This document shows, piece after piece, positions 1-13,900 of a stretch of DNA of 64,000 nt. A model generated the notes under the pieces. The model made no database searches and was not told where the DNA came from. It saw nothing but the letters and a program-made list of their open reading frames with translations. A program made the translations under genes and the position numbers. The stretch comes from Bostrychus sinensis. Taxonomy: Eukaryota; Chordata; Actinopteri; Gobiiformes; Eleotridae. Where the stretch lies: the NCBI GenBank assembly GCA_020698575.1, contig CM036247.1, positions 32,327,086 to 32,391,085 on the forward strand. The letters run 5' to 3'. Every line of letters starts with the position of its first letter. Positions within the stretch are counted from its first letter, which is position 1.

Positions 1-883
1 GTCATAAAGTCGCTCATTTATTGTCTTCATTAATGCAAATTGTATAAAATAAAAGTACATTTTCTTACATTTATAACGATATATTGGTTGGATAGTTTAT
101 TTTACAAATATTTTATTGCGGCCGTATGAAATAGCGCTTTTGTCCTGAGGTTTAAGCTCGGCATTGCTATGGCCCTGAGTCGGACACACGGAAGTTCCAA
201 TATCGGAAACGCTCACCTTTCTGGCTTTTTCAGCCTTATTTGTTGGATTTTTCGGCTCTAATTTAAGGCTGGGATATTTACGTTAACAAATTTTCACACC
301 CGGTACCTTGTTTCTGTCTTTCAAAATAAGATTGTGGGCTAAGCTAACGTTAATCAGAAAATAATAAGATGGACAAAGTTAGCTACAAAAACACTAAGAT
401 CACTGAAAGAACGTCGCCCGAGTGTGAACTGAGCGTTCCCTGCGCATTTCCCTATCAAAATTATTTTCATATCATGATTATTTTATAAACACTTAGCATA
501 AATACACAAAAATTACCACAGAGGTAGAGCAATATGTGGAGTTTTTGTTTATCAACCGTTAGCCAGTTAACGTCTTTGCGAGCGTCTGTTAGAAGACTGA
601 AAAAGTGTCCAACTCAGGACACACATACGTTATATTTATTATATTCTAGCTGGTGCAGGTTTAACTAGAATTGGACGAATGTTATGGTTTAAATTTCCAA
701 AACTTTTCCAGGGGCTAGAAATTGCATTTTAAAATTCCATGACTTTTCTGAGTTTTCCATGATTGTACGAACCGTGCAACCTGTACCAAACTGTCCTGAG
801 CTGACATGACCAGTACCGTACCCCATAGTGAAAATGCACCTCAAGAAAACTGCTACGCATGAATAAGATACTATTTGACTTAC
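1..883. other. downstream part of HERPUD2 locus, no coding exon seen
   Basis: This stretch should be a HERPUD2 intron, because the last visible exon ends in a phase-2 donor at 884. I see none of the expected downstream coding sequence (transmembrane part). About 690-770 resembles a degenerate fish interspersed repeat with repeated 'ttccatgact'-type words. The rest is AT-rich and unassigned. Confidence 0.4.
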
Positions 884-3753
884 TATTGCATGTAGTAGTG
901 CCGAGCGTACATCTGCTGCCACCACAACATCTGCATGGGCATGTACATGGGGTGGGGAGGCATGTTTTCAGGCAGGACGCCTTGTAGAGGGACCTGTGGA
1001 CCTCCAGGCCTGTGAACAGAACATACACTGGTTTATCTTTGAATTCAGAATAACTCCTATTAAGATTTTCTTGTAAATGTCTTACCACTGAGGAACACCG
1101 AGAGCATTGTACTGGGGGAGGCCTCCACGATACCTCAGAGCATCAGAACTCTCAGAGGACGGGGATCCATCCTGATTGGGCGAGGAGGCTGAGGAGGAGG
1201 AGCTTGAAGTGTCTGAACTCTGAGGAGAGAGGTGACAGATTAGAACAAGTTACTTTTTCTCTTTAGTTTGTCATTGTCAAGAGAAGGGTTGATTTACTGC
1301 AAACAATTTCATTTTTTGGTTTTATGGCCTTATGTGGCAAAAGGATCTTATTTATCCAGGTCATCATTCACTTCAAAGTCAAAAAGAAGGCACAGTTGAA
1401 CATAGTTTAACAAATGAAGATATTTTGCCCTTCACCGTACACCAGTTGATATTCAGTTTTTCTATTCTCTAATTTCCAGACCTGTCAGTTGAGCAAGAAT
1501 CAAGAATTGGATGTTAAATCAGCCTATATATTTTAAGTACAGGGAATAAGTGTGCATAACATAGTGTGGGAAAACTTGTAAAAACTAGGGCTGAGACTTT
1601 AACGTGTTGTCAGCTTTGACCACTTAGACCACTTAGACACTTTTAGGCATATGTATTTATGCCTATACGAGTATAGCAGGGGGTTCCTCTGAGGCTCTTA
1701 TCCCTTAAATATATAATACTCACATTGGTATTGGCTGCATGGCTGTCCATGTGGGCGCTGTGGGCCTGGGGGGAGCCCGGGGGGCTGTGGGACGTACACA
1801 CCAAGTGCATCATGTGGTACTCATCCTGCTGTGGGACCAACACGCCCAGAGCAGTACCGGAGAGCAAGAGGTAAAGAAATACAGAACAAGAGAGTCAGAA
1901 AAGGCTGGGGGAGAAATGTCCAGAACTCACACACAATAACCAGCCTTTGTTTGAGAAAGGCTTCCTGTCTGCTGTCGTTCCACTGACTGTGACTGCAAAG
2001 GAGCCACTGTCTGTTCACCACTGCCTCAGACAAAAGACCTGACACCAACAGTCTGTTCACACTGACCACTCACTCACTCACTCACTCACTCACACAAACA
2101 TGTTTGTTTATGATGTGAATACCTATGCTGTGTAGTACTACACATAACATAACATAACTTTGAATTCTGAATGCACATAATTGCCTCCACTGTGACATGG
2201 GATTTCAGTATTCCACATTTGTCCTAGTTTAGCTAACATGATTTACAGTTGAACTACAGAAGAAAAAATGTCAATGATTAGAGGATAAATAAGGGATTCA
2301 CATTCATTTTTATACTGAAGAGATGCAACTTATGCTGCTATCTTTATACCAGCGTTGGATTCTAATCAGTTCCAGCTTAATGTAAATGCCGCCTTAGTCC
2401 CAGAGAAGTGCAGTGGACTGAATAGTTAGATTTAAGGGTGCTCCGATCAGGATTTTTGAGGCCGATCACCGATCAGCCTTTGCTGTGTTCGGCCGATACC
2501 GATCACATGGTATGGTATGCAGGCTATTATTATTTCCACTTGAAAAATACTGTAGTCTTTGTAAATGTAAAAGTACAACAAAATCCTACTTATTTTGTTT
2601 TAGAGAGGTTGCCTTATTGGTCTTTAATGTGTGCCCAGTGTCTGTGTGGCTTTGTTTGAATGCTCCAGCTGTTCTTAATTGGTGCCTTTGTGGGTGCAGC
2701 GCCTGTGTCCGCATAACGCGCAGCCAAACCAGGTTGAAACACAGTGGACTAAAGAACAGACAGCTCCTGCTGCCAGTTTTGACAACATCTGAACAAAGAA
2801 AACGTGCACAAGAGCAGAGAAGACAACGATGAAAGGTGCTCCTCTCAGACACACGGACACATGGGCTGGCTGCCTTTTTACTTTCTCTTTCCATTAGCAG
2901 CCATTTGGTGCAGTTTAAGCCACAAAACGAACAGTTTTCTCCAGCGCTAACAAACATAGGCAGACTCTGAACTTACTTAATGCTTTTGACGTAAATATTA
3001 GCGGGTTAGCTGTAGCTCTATTTGCATTGCCGTTGCACACACACACACACTGCTGCGCCTTGGTTCTGTCCCGTGTGCTCAACATCTCTCTGTTATATTG
3101 AAACTATAAATCTTCAGTCAAGACCATTCATAGCACAAATTACTCACAGCTTCATTGCACAGCCTAGGCTTGAGAGATTGTCAAAACAACATACAGTACA
3201 TATGCTCCAGATAGTGAAAAACAAAAGCCCTTCCTCTGTACCTTTCTGAGCACATCACTGAGCTGAAGATGGTCCTGAAGGAGCCTCCCCGAATACACCA
3301 GCCGTTGGTCTTTAGACAACTGAAAATACAAATTATTTGTTAGCAATAATTAGAGAGAGGGAGAATGTAAAGACAGGAGCAGATTTGCTTCAAATCCAAT
3401 TCCTGGAACATCAGTGTTTTAGTCACAGATGCTGATTTGCTGCATACCATAGCAGCGGTAATTCGTCTTAAAAAGTTCTTTGTACCAGACCAGTGTTGCA
3501 GTCAAGCCACCAGTTTTCAAGTTCAAGTTGTACTTGAGTCCTAAGTATTCAAGTCTGGGCCTAAGTACAAGTCAATTCATCTTGAGTTAAGGTGCCAGTA
3601 AATTACCGGTTTGCTGGGGTAGACGCTGGAGATGTGGCTCTTCAGTCTCTCTACAGTCCAGTTGAGGAAACAGTTGATGGTCTGGTCTTCATATTTCTGA
3701 TTTGGGGCTTTGATAACCAGGGTGACTGGTGCATCCAGTGCTCCGGGCTCCAT
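884..3753 (-). CDS. herpud2: HERPUD2, 5' coding exons (homocysteine-responsive ER ubiquitin-like domain protein 2), partial
   Basis: HERPUD family proteins are ER membrane proteins with an N-terminal ubiquitin-like domain, tied to ER stress and ERAD. Five coding exons are visible on the minus strand: 3607-3753 (ATG at 3753), 3242-3319, 1724-1828, 1086-1219 and 884-1009. All have AG acceptors and GT donors, and the reading frame is continuous across every junction. The ubiquitin-like domain starts MEPGALDAPVTLVIKAPNQK and continues through FLNWTVERLKSHISSVYPSK, LSKDQRLVYSGRLL and QDEYHMMHLVCTS. A Ser-rich linker and a Met/Pro-rich stretch ending MLWWQQMYARHYYMQ follow. The last exon ends in an incomplete 'TA' codon just before GTAAGT; reading on gives a false stop. 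The C-terminal membrane exons lie outside the window. Intron 2 holds unassigned repeats. The family assignment is strong because the order and spacing match HERPUD2; HERPUD1 is less similar in these blocks. Confidence 0.93.
2436..2520. repeat. CCGATCA-rich dispersed repeat end (MITE-like)
   Basis: The segment 'gggtgctccgatcagg' followed by several GATCACCGATC / GCCGATACCGATC words looks like the terminal, internally repetitive part of a fish DNA-transposon derivative. It lies in HERPUD2 intron sequence. A related but distinct CCGATACC-rich block is at 63.58 kb. No opposite end was identified. Confidence 0.4.
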
Positions 3754-4177
3754 AACTCTACTGCTGCTGCTGCCAAACCAGGGCTCAGGACTCAACCCTG
3801 AAGAGGGATGATTTCCTTAGATCCTCATCTCTGTGGCTGTACACTTTCAACTGTCCATTCTCAAAACACTACTTCCCTCTTTACAACATCCCTGGCTCAC
3901 TCTTCCATCCACTATGCCCTATTGTGCTCAGATCTGCCAAGTCTGTAGAAAAGAGGGGAAACAATAACAACATTTAAAGCACGCTGTCCAGCAAAATTTT
4001 ACATTTCAAAAACAAACTGTTTTGTCAACACGTTTCTGCAGGTCTTGATACAATTTGGGAAGTGAAAAAAAAAAAAGAAAAGAGAAAAGCTTTTTTAAAT
4101 AAAGGTCCAGACAAAGGAACAGGTCCCCCCACCTCCCAAAATATGACCAGGACCCATTTAACAAAAAAAACACCAAA

Positions 4178-4254
4178 CAAACAAGTGACATCATATAAAT
4201 ATCTTGGTGTTTGTAATATAAACACCAAGGTATTTATGTGATGGGACTTGTTTG
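4178..4254. repeat. near-perfect inverted repeat (hairpin)
   Basis: The left arm (about 4178-4212) reads ataaatatcttggtgttt at its inner end. The right arm (about 4220-4254) reads aaacaccaaggtatttat. The loop is about 7 bp and a few mismatches are present. It may be the remnant of a short palindromic MITE. No gene function is implied. Confidence 0.6.
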
Positions 4255-4646
4255 GACCTGCCATGTGAGACAGCTATCAATATAAACTTTATAATAATCA
4301 CTTGTGCTCCAGATTATAGAATGAATTCTCTCAGACTGCAAAGTCAAAAGCAAAATTATGCCTCTACAGTACCAAGTCATTTCAGAAAGTGTTATCCATT
4401 ATGAAACAGACATTATTACAACATTATTTCACAAACATTACAACAAACATTATTTCAGAAACCTAGCAGTGCAGACAAAAGCCAAACTTTCAAACCTATT
4501 TAAAACAGCATTAACAAGCATTCTGTTCAAAAGAGTGCAACAGAACAACACTCTGCTGGTCTCTTTACCTGTTTCTGTATGACAGCAGTAAAGCATTTAT
4601 AGAGAAGTCAGATAGATGTTTTTAAAGGTTGTAAAGAGTACAATGG

Positions 4647-5217
4647 TGTCCTGCGGTGTGACTTTTCTGTTACACTGCAGGACATTCACAAAATTTTGGC
4701 CACTTTAATTCTTGTCATAAATTACTCAACATGTTTGTTGTGCTAACTTAATATTTATATCCCTGACACATCCTAAAAATGATTTTTAATATTCAGAATT
4801 TGATTTTGTGAGAAATACAGCTGTCACCCTGCACACACTAAACAGGCACACATTAACAGTTTTTAAGAAATGAGGATTTTACTAAAATTAATAATAAAAT
4901 AACAGTTCATTTTGGCCTTTAGCTCATAGCCTAAACTCCAGAGGTCTGTCTGGTCATAAATGACAGATAGGGTCCTGTAGGTTTTGTGGCGGCTGCCTGT
5001 TTAAAAAATGAATTTTTTGGCACACCGCAGAACACCATTTTGATACAAGATAAAACTTATTTTAATTTTTATTGTAGGATACAGGTGCAGTTAAAAGTGT
5101 TGTTTTAGTAAAGTAAAAATATTTGACATAATGCCAAAAAATGTATGAACTGTTCCAGACTTTAGTGACTTATTTTGGAAATGTTTGTATTTTGAAAGTC
5201 ACACTGCAGGACATTTT
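4647..5217. mobile_element. possible non-autonomous DNA transposon with TGTCCTGC(G/A)GTGTGACTTT inverted ends
   Basis: tgtcctgcggtgtgactttt at 4647 is matched in inverted orientation by gaaagtcacactgcaggaca at about 5196-5216. A second internal ACACTGCAGGACATT lies just inside the left end. The interior is AT-rich and has no ORF. Target duplications were not resolved, so the exact borders are uncertain. Confidence 0.4.
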
Positions 5218-6010
5218 GCAATTTAATGTTAACATACAAAAAAAGGACACACAATTTCTTTCTAAAACTTCAGAGGTTTTGTAGTAGGCCCTGCGATGCA
5301 CTGCTGACAGAATTTTGAGGAAACAGAGGAAAAATTATGATTTAGCAAAAGCTTCTCAATTGGTTACAAAAAAATCATAGTACTGTCCTGTACTGTTTAC
5401 TGTAATGTCACCAACTTCCATGAAATGCTCCAGACAAACTTGTTCTACGCCACGTAACGTTAAACATTTAGAAACTGAAAGTAATGCTCCATATTTTGCC
5501 ATTGCAGTATATCACTAAGGTAAACTCAAGCCTAGAGACTTGAACAAGAGCCACAGATGTAAATTGTACATCTCTAAAAGTAGCCACTGAAAACATGCCT
5601 TTAATGTTTACTCTCCAGGACGGGTGCCGTGTGGCTTCACATTTAAGCGACTGTCAAAACAACTGCCTGCTCGTAAATCACCACAGAACTGGTTCCCACT
5701 GGGAATTTAAAGATGTAGTAACCAAAATATTTTACAGACAAATGAATATTACACTCTGAGCTATATGTACTTGTCACGATGTTGTATTTTAAGGCACAGT
5801 CTGGTAACTGCAATAACACGAATACGGAAGGTTAGCTAGTTACTGCTGGTTTATAAAGGGAAGGCGAGGATAACATGTGGCTAACGCTAGCTTTGGTGTA
5901 TTCGGGGCTAAAACGCAGAGTTTTTCCCTGAGTGACAGCGCATAAATCAGTCTAAAGCTCTTATACTATTGTGTATTAAAACAACAAAAGCGTAATTTTG
6001 ATATTAATAC

Positions 6011-6125
6011 CTAAATTTCTGGTTAACCGTCGTCTTTTCGTCCTCGTCGAGCTCCCTCGTCTTGTTGTTACAATGTCGGGCGTGAAAGCGGAAGCCACCT
6101 CATCACGTGTCTCTCAACAGCTGAT
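6011..6125 (-). promoter_or_regulatory. herpud2: probable HERPUD2 untranslated exon 1 and promoter
   Basis: On the minus strand a CpG-containing segment ends in a good donor (TTTAG|GTATTA, exon end at 6011). It has no ATG leading to a long frame, so it would be 5'UTR. Upstream are a palindromic E-box/CLEAR-like CACGTG (6104-6109) and a GGAAG-type ETS word. Position and splice site fit the HERPUD2 first exon, but transcription is inferred. Confidence 0.5.
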
Positions 6126-8488
<2,363 letters not shown>

Positions 8489-9162
8489 CACATATGTGTG
8501 TGTGTGTGTGTGTGTTTTTTAGTTTTTTTAAAAGTAACAAAGAATCTCTTTTTTTTCCAAGCTGGTTTCCACTCCTCAGCTCCTCACAAAGATTTAAATA
8601 AATATTCAATTTTACACCAAAAGAATCTAATATAAATACATTCATAAAAAAATAAAATTAATTAAAAAAAATGACAGAATACAGAAGGACTGGATTTATT
8701 TGTTTATTTTTTTTCCATGAAAGGATTTGTTGGATTTTTAAATTTTAATAATTTATAATGTTATTAACAATGTACCTATTATAAACCTAAGATCATTGAC
8801 TAGGTTTACACAATATTTATATAACTTTTTTATGATGATGTTTACAATAGTGTGGGTTTGCTTTTGTTAACAACTGGACAAACGTCACACTTGAAATGTT
8901 TTTACATTTTTAGTCTGTTTTTTTCTCCACCAATGAACGTTGATTGATTTTTGAACAAGAACATAAACAAATTTGGCAATAAGATGTTTTTTTACACTCA
9001 ACAGCTACATTTCCAGTATTTTTTTTCCCCAAAGCACAATGGTAAAACTGACTAAGCTGAGGTGAAGTAAACATTGCGCTTCTATTGGCTATGGCTCATG
9101 AGGTCACAATAAAAATTCACCCATAAAAAGGCACAACAAATTACAATATACATATACTATAA
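8489..9162. other. AT-rich intergenic stretch, nothing recognised
   Basis: A/T-rich sequence with T homopolymers lies between two mobile elements. No exon, RNA gene or element border can be supported. Confidence 0.4.
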
Positions 9163-10228
9163 CAGTGTTTCCCACAGAAATGTTGTTTATTTAAGGTGGT
9201 AGCCAACTCAGTGTTCCTCTAAATTGTCTACAGATTCATGTTATCCATACACTTAAAAGTCCTATATTATGCATTTTTTAGGCTTTTTGAAATAGTTTTG
9301 GACACATTTGCATTAGTATTTGATGTGGGGACTGGTGGGGACTGGACAGAGCATAAAATGGCTAATAGCAACATAATGCTAACAGAACGATAAATGAGTT
9401 CAATACTTGGTACTGACAGCAATTTAAGTGCTGAAATGCTCAAAACGAGTCCAGCGAAGGTGCATGGCTTCAGAAACATGCAGGAGCACTTCCTGACTTC
9501 ACGTCACTACATAGAGTGGTGAGGCTGAGTGTTTTCAGATCTTGAGAGGGGCAACGGTGCAGTGTGAATTAAACAAACTACTACTCCAGGTATGTTTTTA
9601 ATGTGCCAAATACATTAGAACCTGGTTAAAAGCTCAAAAAAGTTGATTTAGCAGAATAGGAGACCTTAAATTTATAATCCCCTAAGGTTTCAAAAGTTCA
9701 CTTAGTTATTCATTCCATCACAAAAGTACCACAATAATGTTAATTTAGCCAATAAAACTATATTTACTATTTAAGATTATATATTACTTCATATAGCATA
9801 TTTTTAATTCTCAGCGTGAAGTCACTTTTTTTTAGCAATTCTAGTTGTCCTACAGAGGCAAACAGCGCATATTCAGAAATTTAAAAACCTGATAAAGCAA
9901 CCAGGAATTGCTATGCTTCGTGCCAAGTTGCTATGGCATAGGAGGGTTAAATTTGTGAAAATCGTCATCAAGGTGGCCTCCTAAACTAGTGCTGTGGGGA
10001 ACCACTTTTTTTTTTTTTTTTTTTTAAATCTTTTAGCTGCTTCCCTTATTTATTAGGAGTCACCACAGCAAACCAGTCACACAGTGATGTGGCAGATTTT
10101 TACGTCAGATGCCCTTCCTTTCGCAACTAGCCACATACTGTGATTGGAGTAGGCATTGTGGGACAGGGACACACCGGTGACCCTTCGGTTGGTGTGTAAA
10201 TGCTCAACCCAGTCTGCGGGAAACACTG
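9163..10228. mobile_element. possible hAT-type element with CAGTGTTTCCC / GGGAAACACTG ends
   Basis: The left end cagtgtttcccacag (9163) and the right end ctgcgggaaacactg (ends 10228) form inverted termini typical of fish hAT derivatives. The flanking octamers (tactataa, tacaagtc) do not match, so the target duplication has decayed or the pairing is coincidental. There is no transposase ORF. An unrelated dispersed repeat fills the right 200 bp. Confidence 0.5.
10003..10215. repeat. common dispersed repeat (GGCTGCTCC...CACAGYAAACCAGYCAC family)
   Basis: A T-run is followed by agctgcttcccttatttattaggagtcaccacagcaaaccagtcac and a TGTCAGATG-like block. Diverged copies of the same motif series occur at about 33510-33580 and 48500-48595. 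This identifies one short dispersed family in the window. Confidence 0.6.
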
Positions 10229-10972
10229 TACAAGTCATTATATTCAGACATTTTGCTATGGATGCCCCAGTAAAATAGTGTCCACATTGCCCATTTTTGC
10301 AAAGAAAGCACCATATTATGAAGTTTGTAGAAGTTTGTTTTTGTGAAGTAGAAATTTTAACTTACTAGCAGACTATAGATTTTATAAATAAATACATTTT
10401 AAAAAATTACCAACAAAGGCAACTGCCAAACAATGAAGGATCAACAAAGTGAATACAGGTTTTAAAGCACCTTTACATATTGCACACATCTGCTTTTACT
10501 ACTTTTTTGCACAAATGGATGACTTATTTATATATTTTAGCCTGGACATTGTTTATGGTATGTGTATTGTAGCTTGACCTATATGTACGCAAGTATATTG
10601 TGGCTCGACTTATTTGTATTTAGGGTATATTTTTTACTTTAGTATTTTCTTATGATGTATATTTGCTACTATACCTTGTATGTTCTGCACATATAGGGAA
10701 AATGACAATAATAAATCTTTGAATCTTAAATCTACAGACGGAAACTTGGACCACTACTTTACACACACACAGAACAAAATGATCAACTATAAGGGCTTAT
10801 GTTATCGGAATACTACAACTATGGTCTGGATGTAAATGTTTTGAGGTCAAGGAAGGTGCTGTTAGCCAATACAGTCCCAGGAAGAGGACTGGAAGTCATC
10901 TCAGAAACTACCCTCAGTATTAATGGCAGATGATGAAAGTGCTTTTAAATATTTGACTTCTTTGGTCACTTC
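10229..10972. other. intergenic, with LINE 3' tail near 10.6-10.73 kb
   Basis: 10590-10735 ends in ggaaaatgacaataataaatctttgaatctt, the usual 3' terminus of a fish L2-like LINE (AATAAA-containing tail, plus orientation). The remainder up to the kinase stop codon is probably 3'UTR or flank of the minus-strand kinase gene. No polyadenylation site was fixed. Confidence 0.5.
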
Positions 10973-13900
10973 TCAGGTCCTGACTTTGAGTTTGTGTAGG
11001 ACCTCCTTGGTGAGCTTCTTGCTGTAGCGGTTGATCTTCCAGTGTCCGGGCATCCATCCAAGCAGGAAGCGATGGAAGTCTGTCCAGGCGAACACGAACA
11101 TCTCCCTCCACTCTTCTTCCAACGCGACAAAGTCCACATCCTTATCCACCGAATTCTCCAGTTCAGTAAAATAATAATCTAACAGTCCCGGGACCCTCTT
11201 CTCGCACTCCCTCTCCTCCATGCAGCTCCCTAAGAAGTACACCACGTCCTTCATCCCACAGCCCCCTCCCACGTACTGGAAGTCTACAGCCGCCACGTCT
11301 TTGCCACTTTCGGAGAAGCAGAAGTTGGCAAGTTTGGCGTCTCCATGGACGATAGTCTTAAAGCGACAGTCGGTGAGGACTTTGTCGATGTGGCCAGCCG
11401 CTGCTTTGAGGTCCGCATCATTCATAGCTTCCAGTTCGTCGGGTCGGGTCTCCAGGTGCCAGTAGGTACCCACGGCCCACAGTCCGTCTGGGTTTACGCC
11501 CAGGAAGAGAGCGTGGAAGTGGGCCAGCCAGCTGAGGCAGGCCCTCATTTCTTTGTCCCCAACACTGGTCCTACACAGAGAGGAATAGGGTTTATTAATG
11601 CAGAATTCTGTTGGTTATTTCAACAAAAATTTAAGGAGACCTTCTACTGATTTGATGAAAGTTTCAAGTGGCAAAAACATATACCTAATGAAATAAACTG
11701 ATAAGTGGACATTTCTTTTTAGAAAAGCATTTGATATTGCCTGATTTGAATTTGAGTTAGTATTTTATTACTGTTTTATTTTTTTAATTGTAGTAATATG
11801 TGTTTGCTTTTTCTCTTTTATTGGCTTGTGTGTTCCTGGATCTTTGTTGGAGATTTTATGTATTTTTGCACTGGAAAGCACTTTGGAACTTGTTCAGAAG
11901 AATGCTATAGAAATAAACATTATTATTATATCATTATTGTTATTATTATTATTACTCAAATCAGGTAACGTCAATTAATTAAAGGTAAATGTAATAACTC
12001 AATGTAATAAAATAAGGGGTGGGAATAAGAGGGTGCTTAATGAAATATTGTTATTTATTTTACAGACTCATCAGCTCCACTCCCACAGTAAAGGCTACAG
12101 GACTTCATTAACCCCATACTCCAGCCATTCCCACATTCCCAGAGTCGAGACCATCGCAGCCCCCTTAAAAAGTCATACAATCCTGTGCTGACCCACAACA
12201 ATGAAACTTCACTGTATTGAAAAGTCTATGCCATGTTTTTTCCCATAGATTTCAATTAAAAAAAAACATTACAAAAATACAAACTGTTGGCTAAAAATTG
12301 CTTAATTAAGTGATATGTTTAAATAAATACTTGTAAATAAATTGTAATCAATTTTAAACTTTGGTACTCAATGTAAACCTCTGGCGGCCTCCCTGCAGTA
12401 TCTTCTCAGCCCACTAGGGGACCCACTTTTGGGAGCTACTGCCATACTCCATCCAGCTGTACAAGACTCACCTTTCTATAACCGTTAACTCACTATATTA
12501 ATGCTAACACTCAAACACCCATATTATTGCACCTGCTTATATTAATAAATATATTTACTCCTGTTTCTATTTCTTGTAAATCTGTGCAAATCTTGTATAT
12601 TTTCTGCAATATTATGGTAACTATTACTATCATAACTTTATAATTCATACCTCTTTTTCCTTCAACTAGTGTTTTCAAGAGTGTTTTTTACCGGGTTGTT
12701 ACAAGGTTCAATAAGTTGAATTGAAGACCATTGTTCAAGAAAATTAAGGCCTATTTTATGAGCACACGGTGTACAAAACACTGAGCCATGAATGCAGCCG
12801 TGCCGTTTAATTAAAATAATTTCTGCCTAATGGTGATGCAAAACATTTTAATCTTGCTAAGTAAAGCTATGAGCTCTTAAGGTGACAGTAATCCACTTTA
12901 AAGCATTTAAGCGGGCATTTTAGAATACGCTGTGAACACAGGTAGTAGTATCAAATGTACGTTACATTTTAAAGAGCTTTTTAAGACCTGTTTAAACATA
13001 TCTCAGCAATGTAAGGCCTTAAACTCAGATTTTCAAATGTAATGTTTTTTTTTGTTTTTTTTTGACTTTTTAAGATCCCTGAGGAAAAAAATGGTTTTAT
13101 TATATTCATCTTCATTCATGTTCAGTAAATTCATTCTTACTGTGTTAGATTTATTGTGTGAATCAATGGAAAGTTGCTCAGTGTCTAATGTGATGGTACT
13201 GTGAAGGAAGTCTTAGGGTGTAATCCTCAACGACCTTGGAAAAAAAAAGACAGCTGCAAGTGCACAATAATCAGCCTTTGTTTTAGTGCTTAGAGAGCTC
13301 CAGCACACTCTAAACCAAAAAAACAAAACAAAACTGTGTTGCTGTTGCTCCTTCTTGCAAGAATAAAACTGCTTGAAATTCTTTCTTGCCCTGTCTATGT
13401 CTTCAACTATTATATTTGTAGGACTGAATATTTTATATACTCAATAATTTTCCTTTAATCAACTATGTTCTAAGTAGATGGAGATATGGAGAAGACTAGA
13501 TACAGATTCATTTCTAGTACTATTCATTTTAATTCATTACCATTTGCAAAGTTACAAAGCAGGGATGTTTGTGTGTCTTTGAAATGCTATATTTTAACAC
13601 AGGCTTTTGTAACGTGTACTGGTACCTGCTTATTTATAAAACTCTGATTGGTGAAACACAGCTCTAGTCGCACATTGTGCTCTAGCTGTTGGATTAGTTT
13701 GGTCATCCCCAAAGCCCGCATATCTTTTGGTTGCTTCTCATTTCAGTTTGCTGCTGCAAGTGACTGGAATCAGCTGTGTCCATAAAGTCTCTTTACAATA
13801 AAAAAAAACTACAAAAGCAAATGAACAGACAAATATGTGGAAATTATTACAAAATGAGGAGTAAATATTGTTTTTTTGCCTCATTTAATCCACCTCTATA

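Larger units (their letters stand above)
3754..6010 (-). other. HERPUD2 first intron (inferred), AT-rich with repeats
   Basis: This lies between the start-codon exon and the likely untranslated first exon. No coding sequence was recognised. It contains the hairpin at 4178-4254 and the inverted pair of GTCCTGCGGTGTGAC-like motifs listed separately. 'tagctagttac' and CpG-containing sequence increase near 5.8-6.0 kb, toward the promoter. Confidence 0.5.

Noticed and set aside
884..895. In-frame TAG in HERPUD2 after YYMQ
   Set aside because: The TA is the last two bases of the exon and the G begins the GTAAGT donor. The codon is completed by the next exon.
9155..10236. 8-bp target duplication for the 9.16-10.23-kb hAT candidate
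   Set aside because: Flanks tactataa and tacaagtc do not match, so only the inverted ends support the call.
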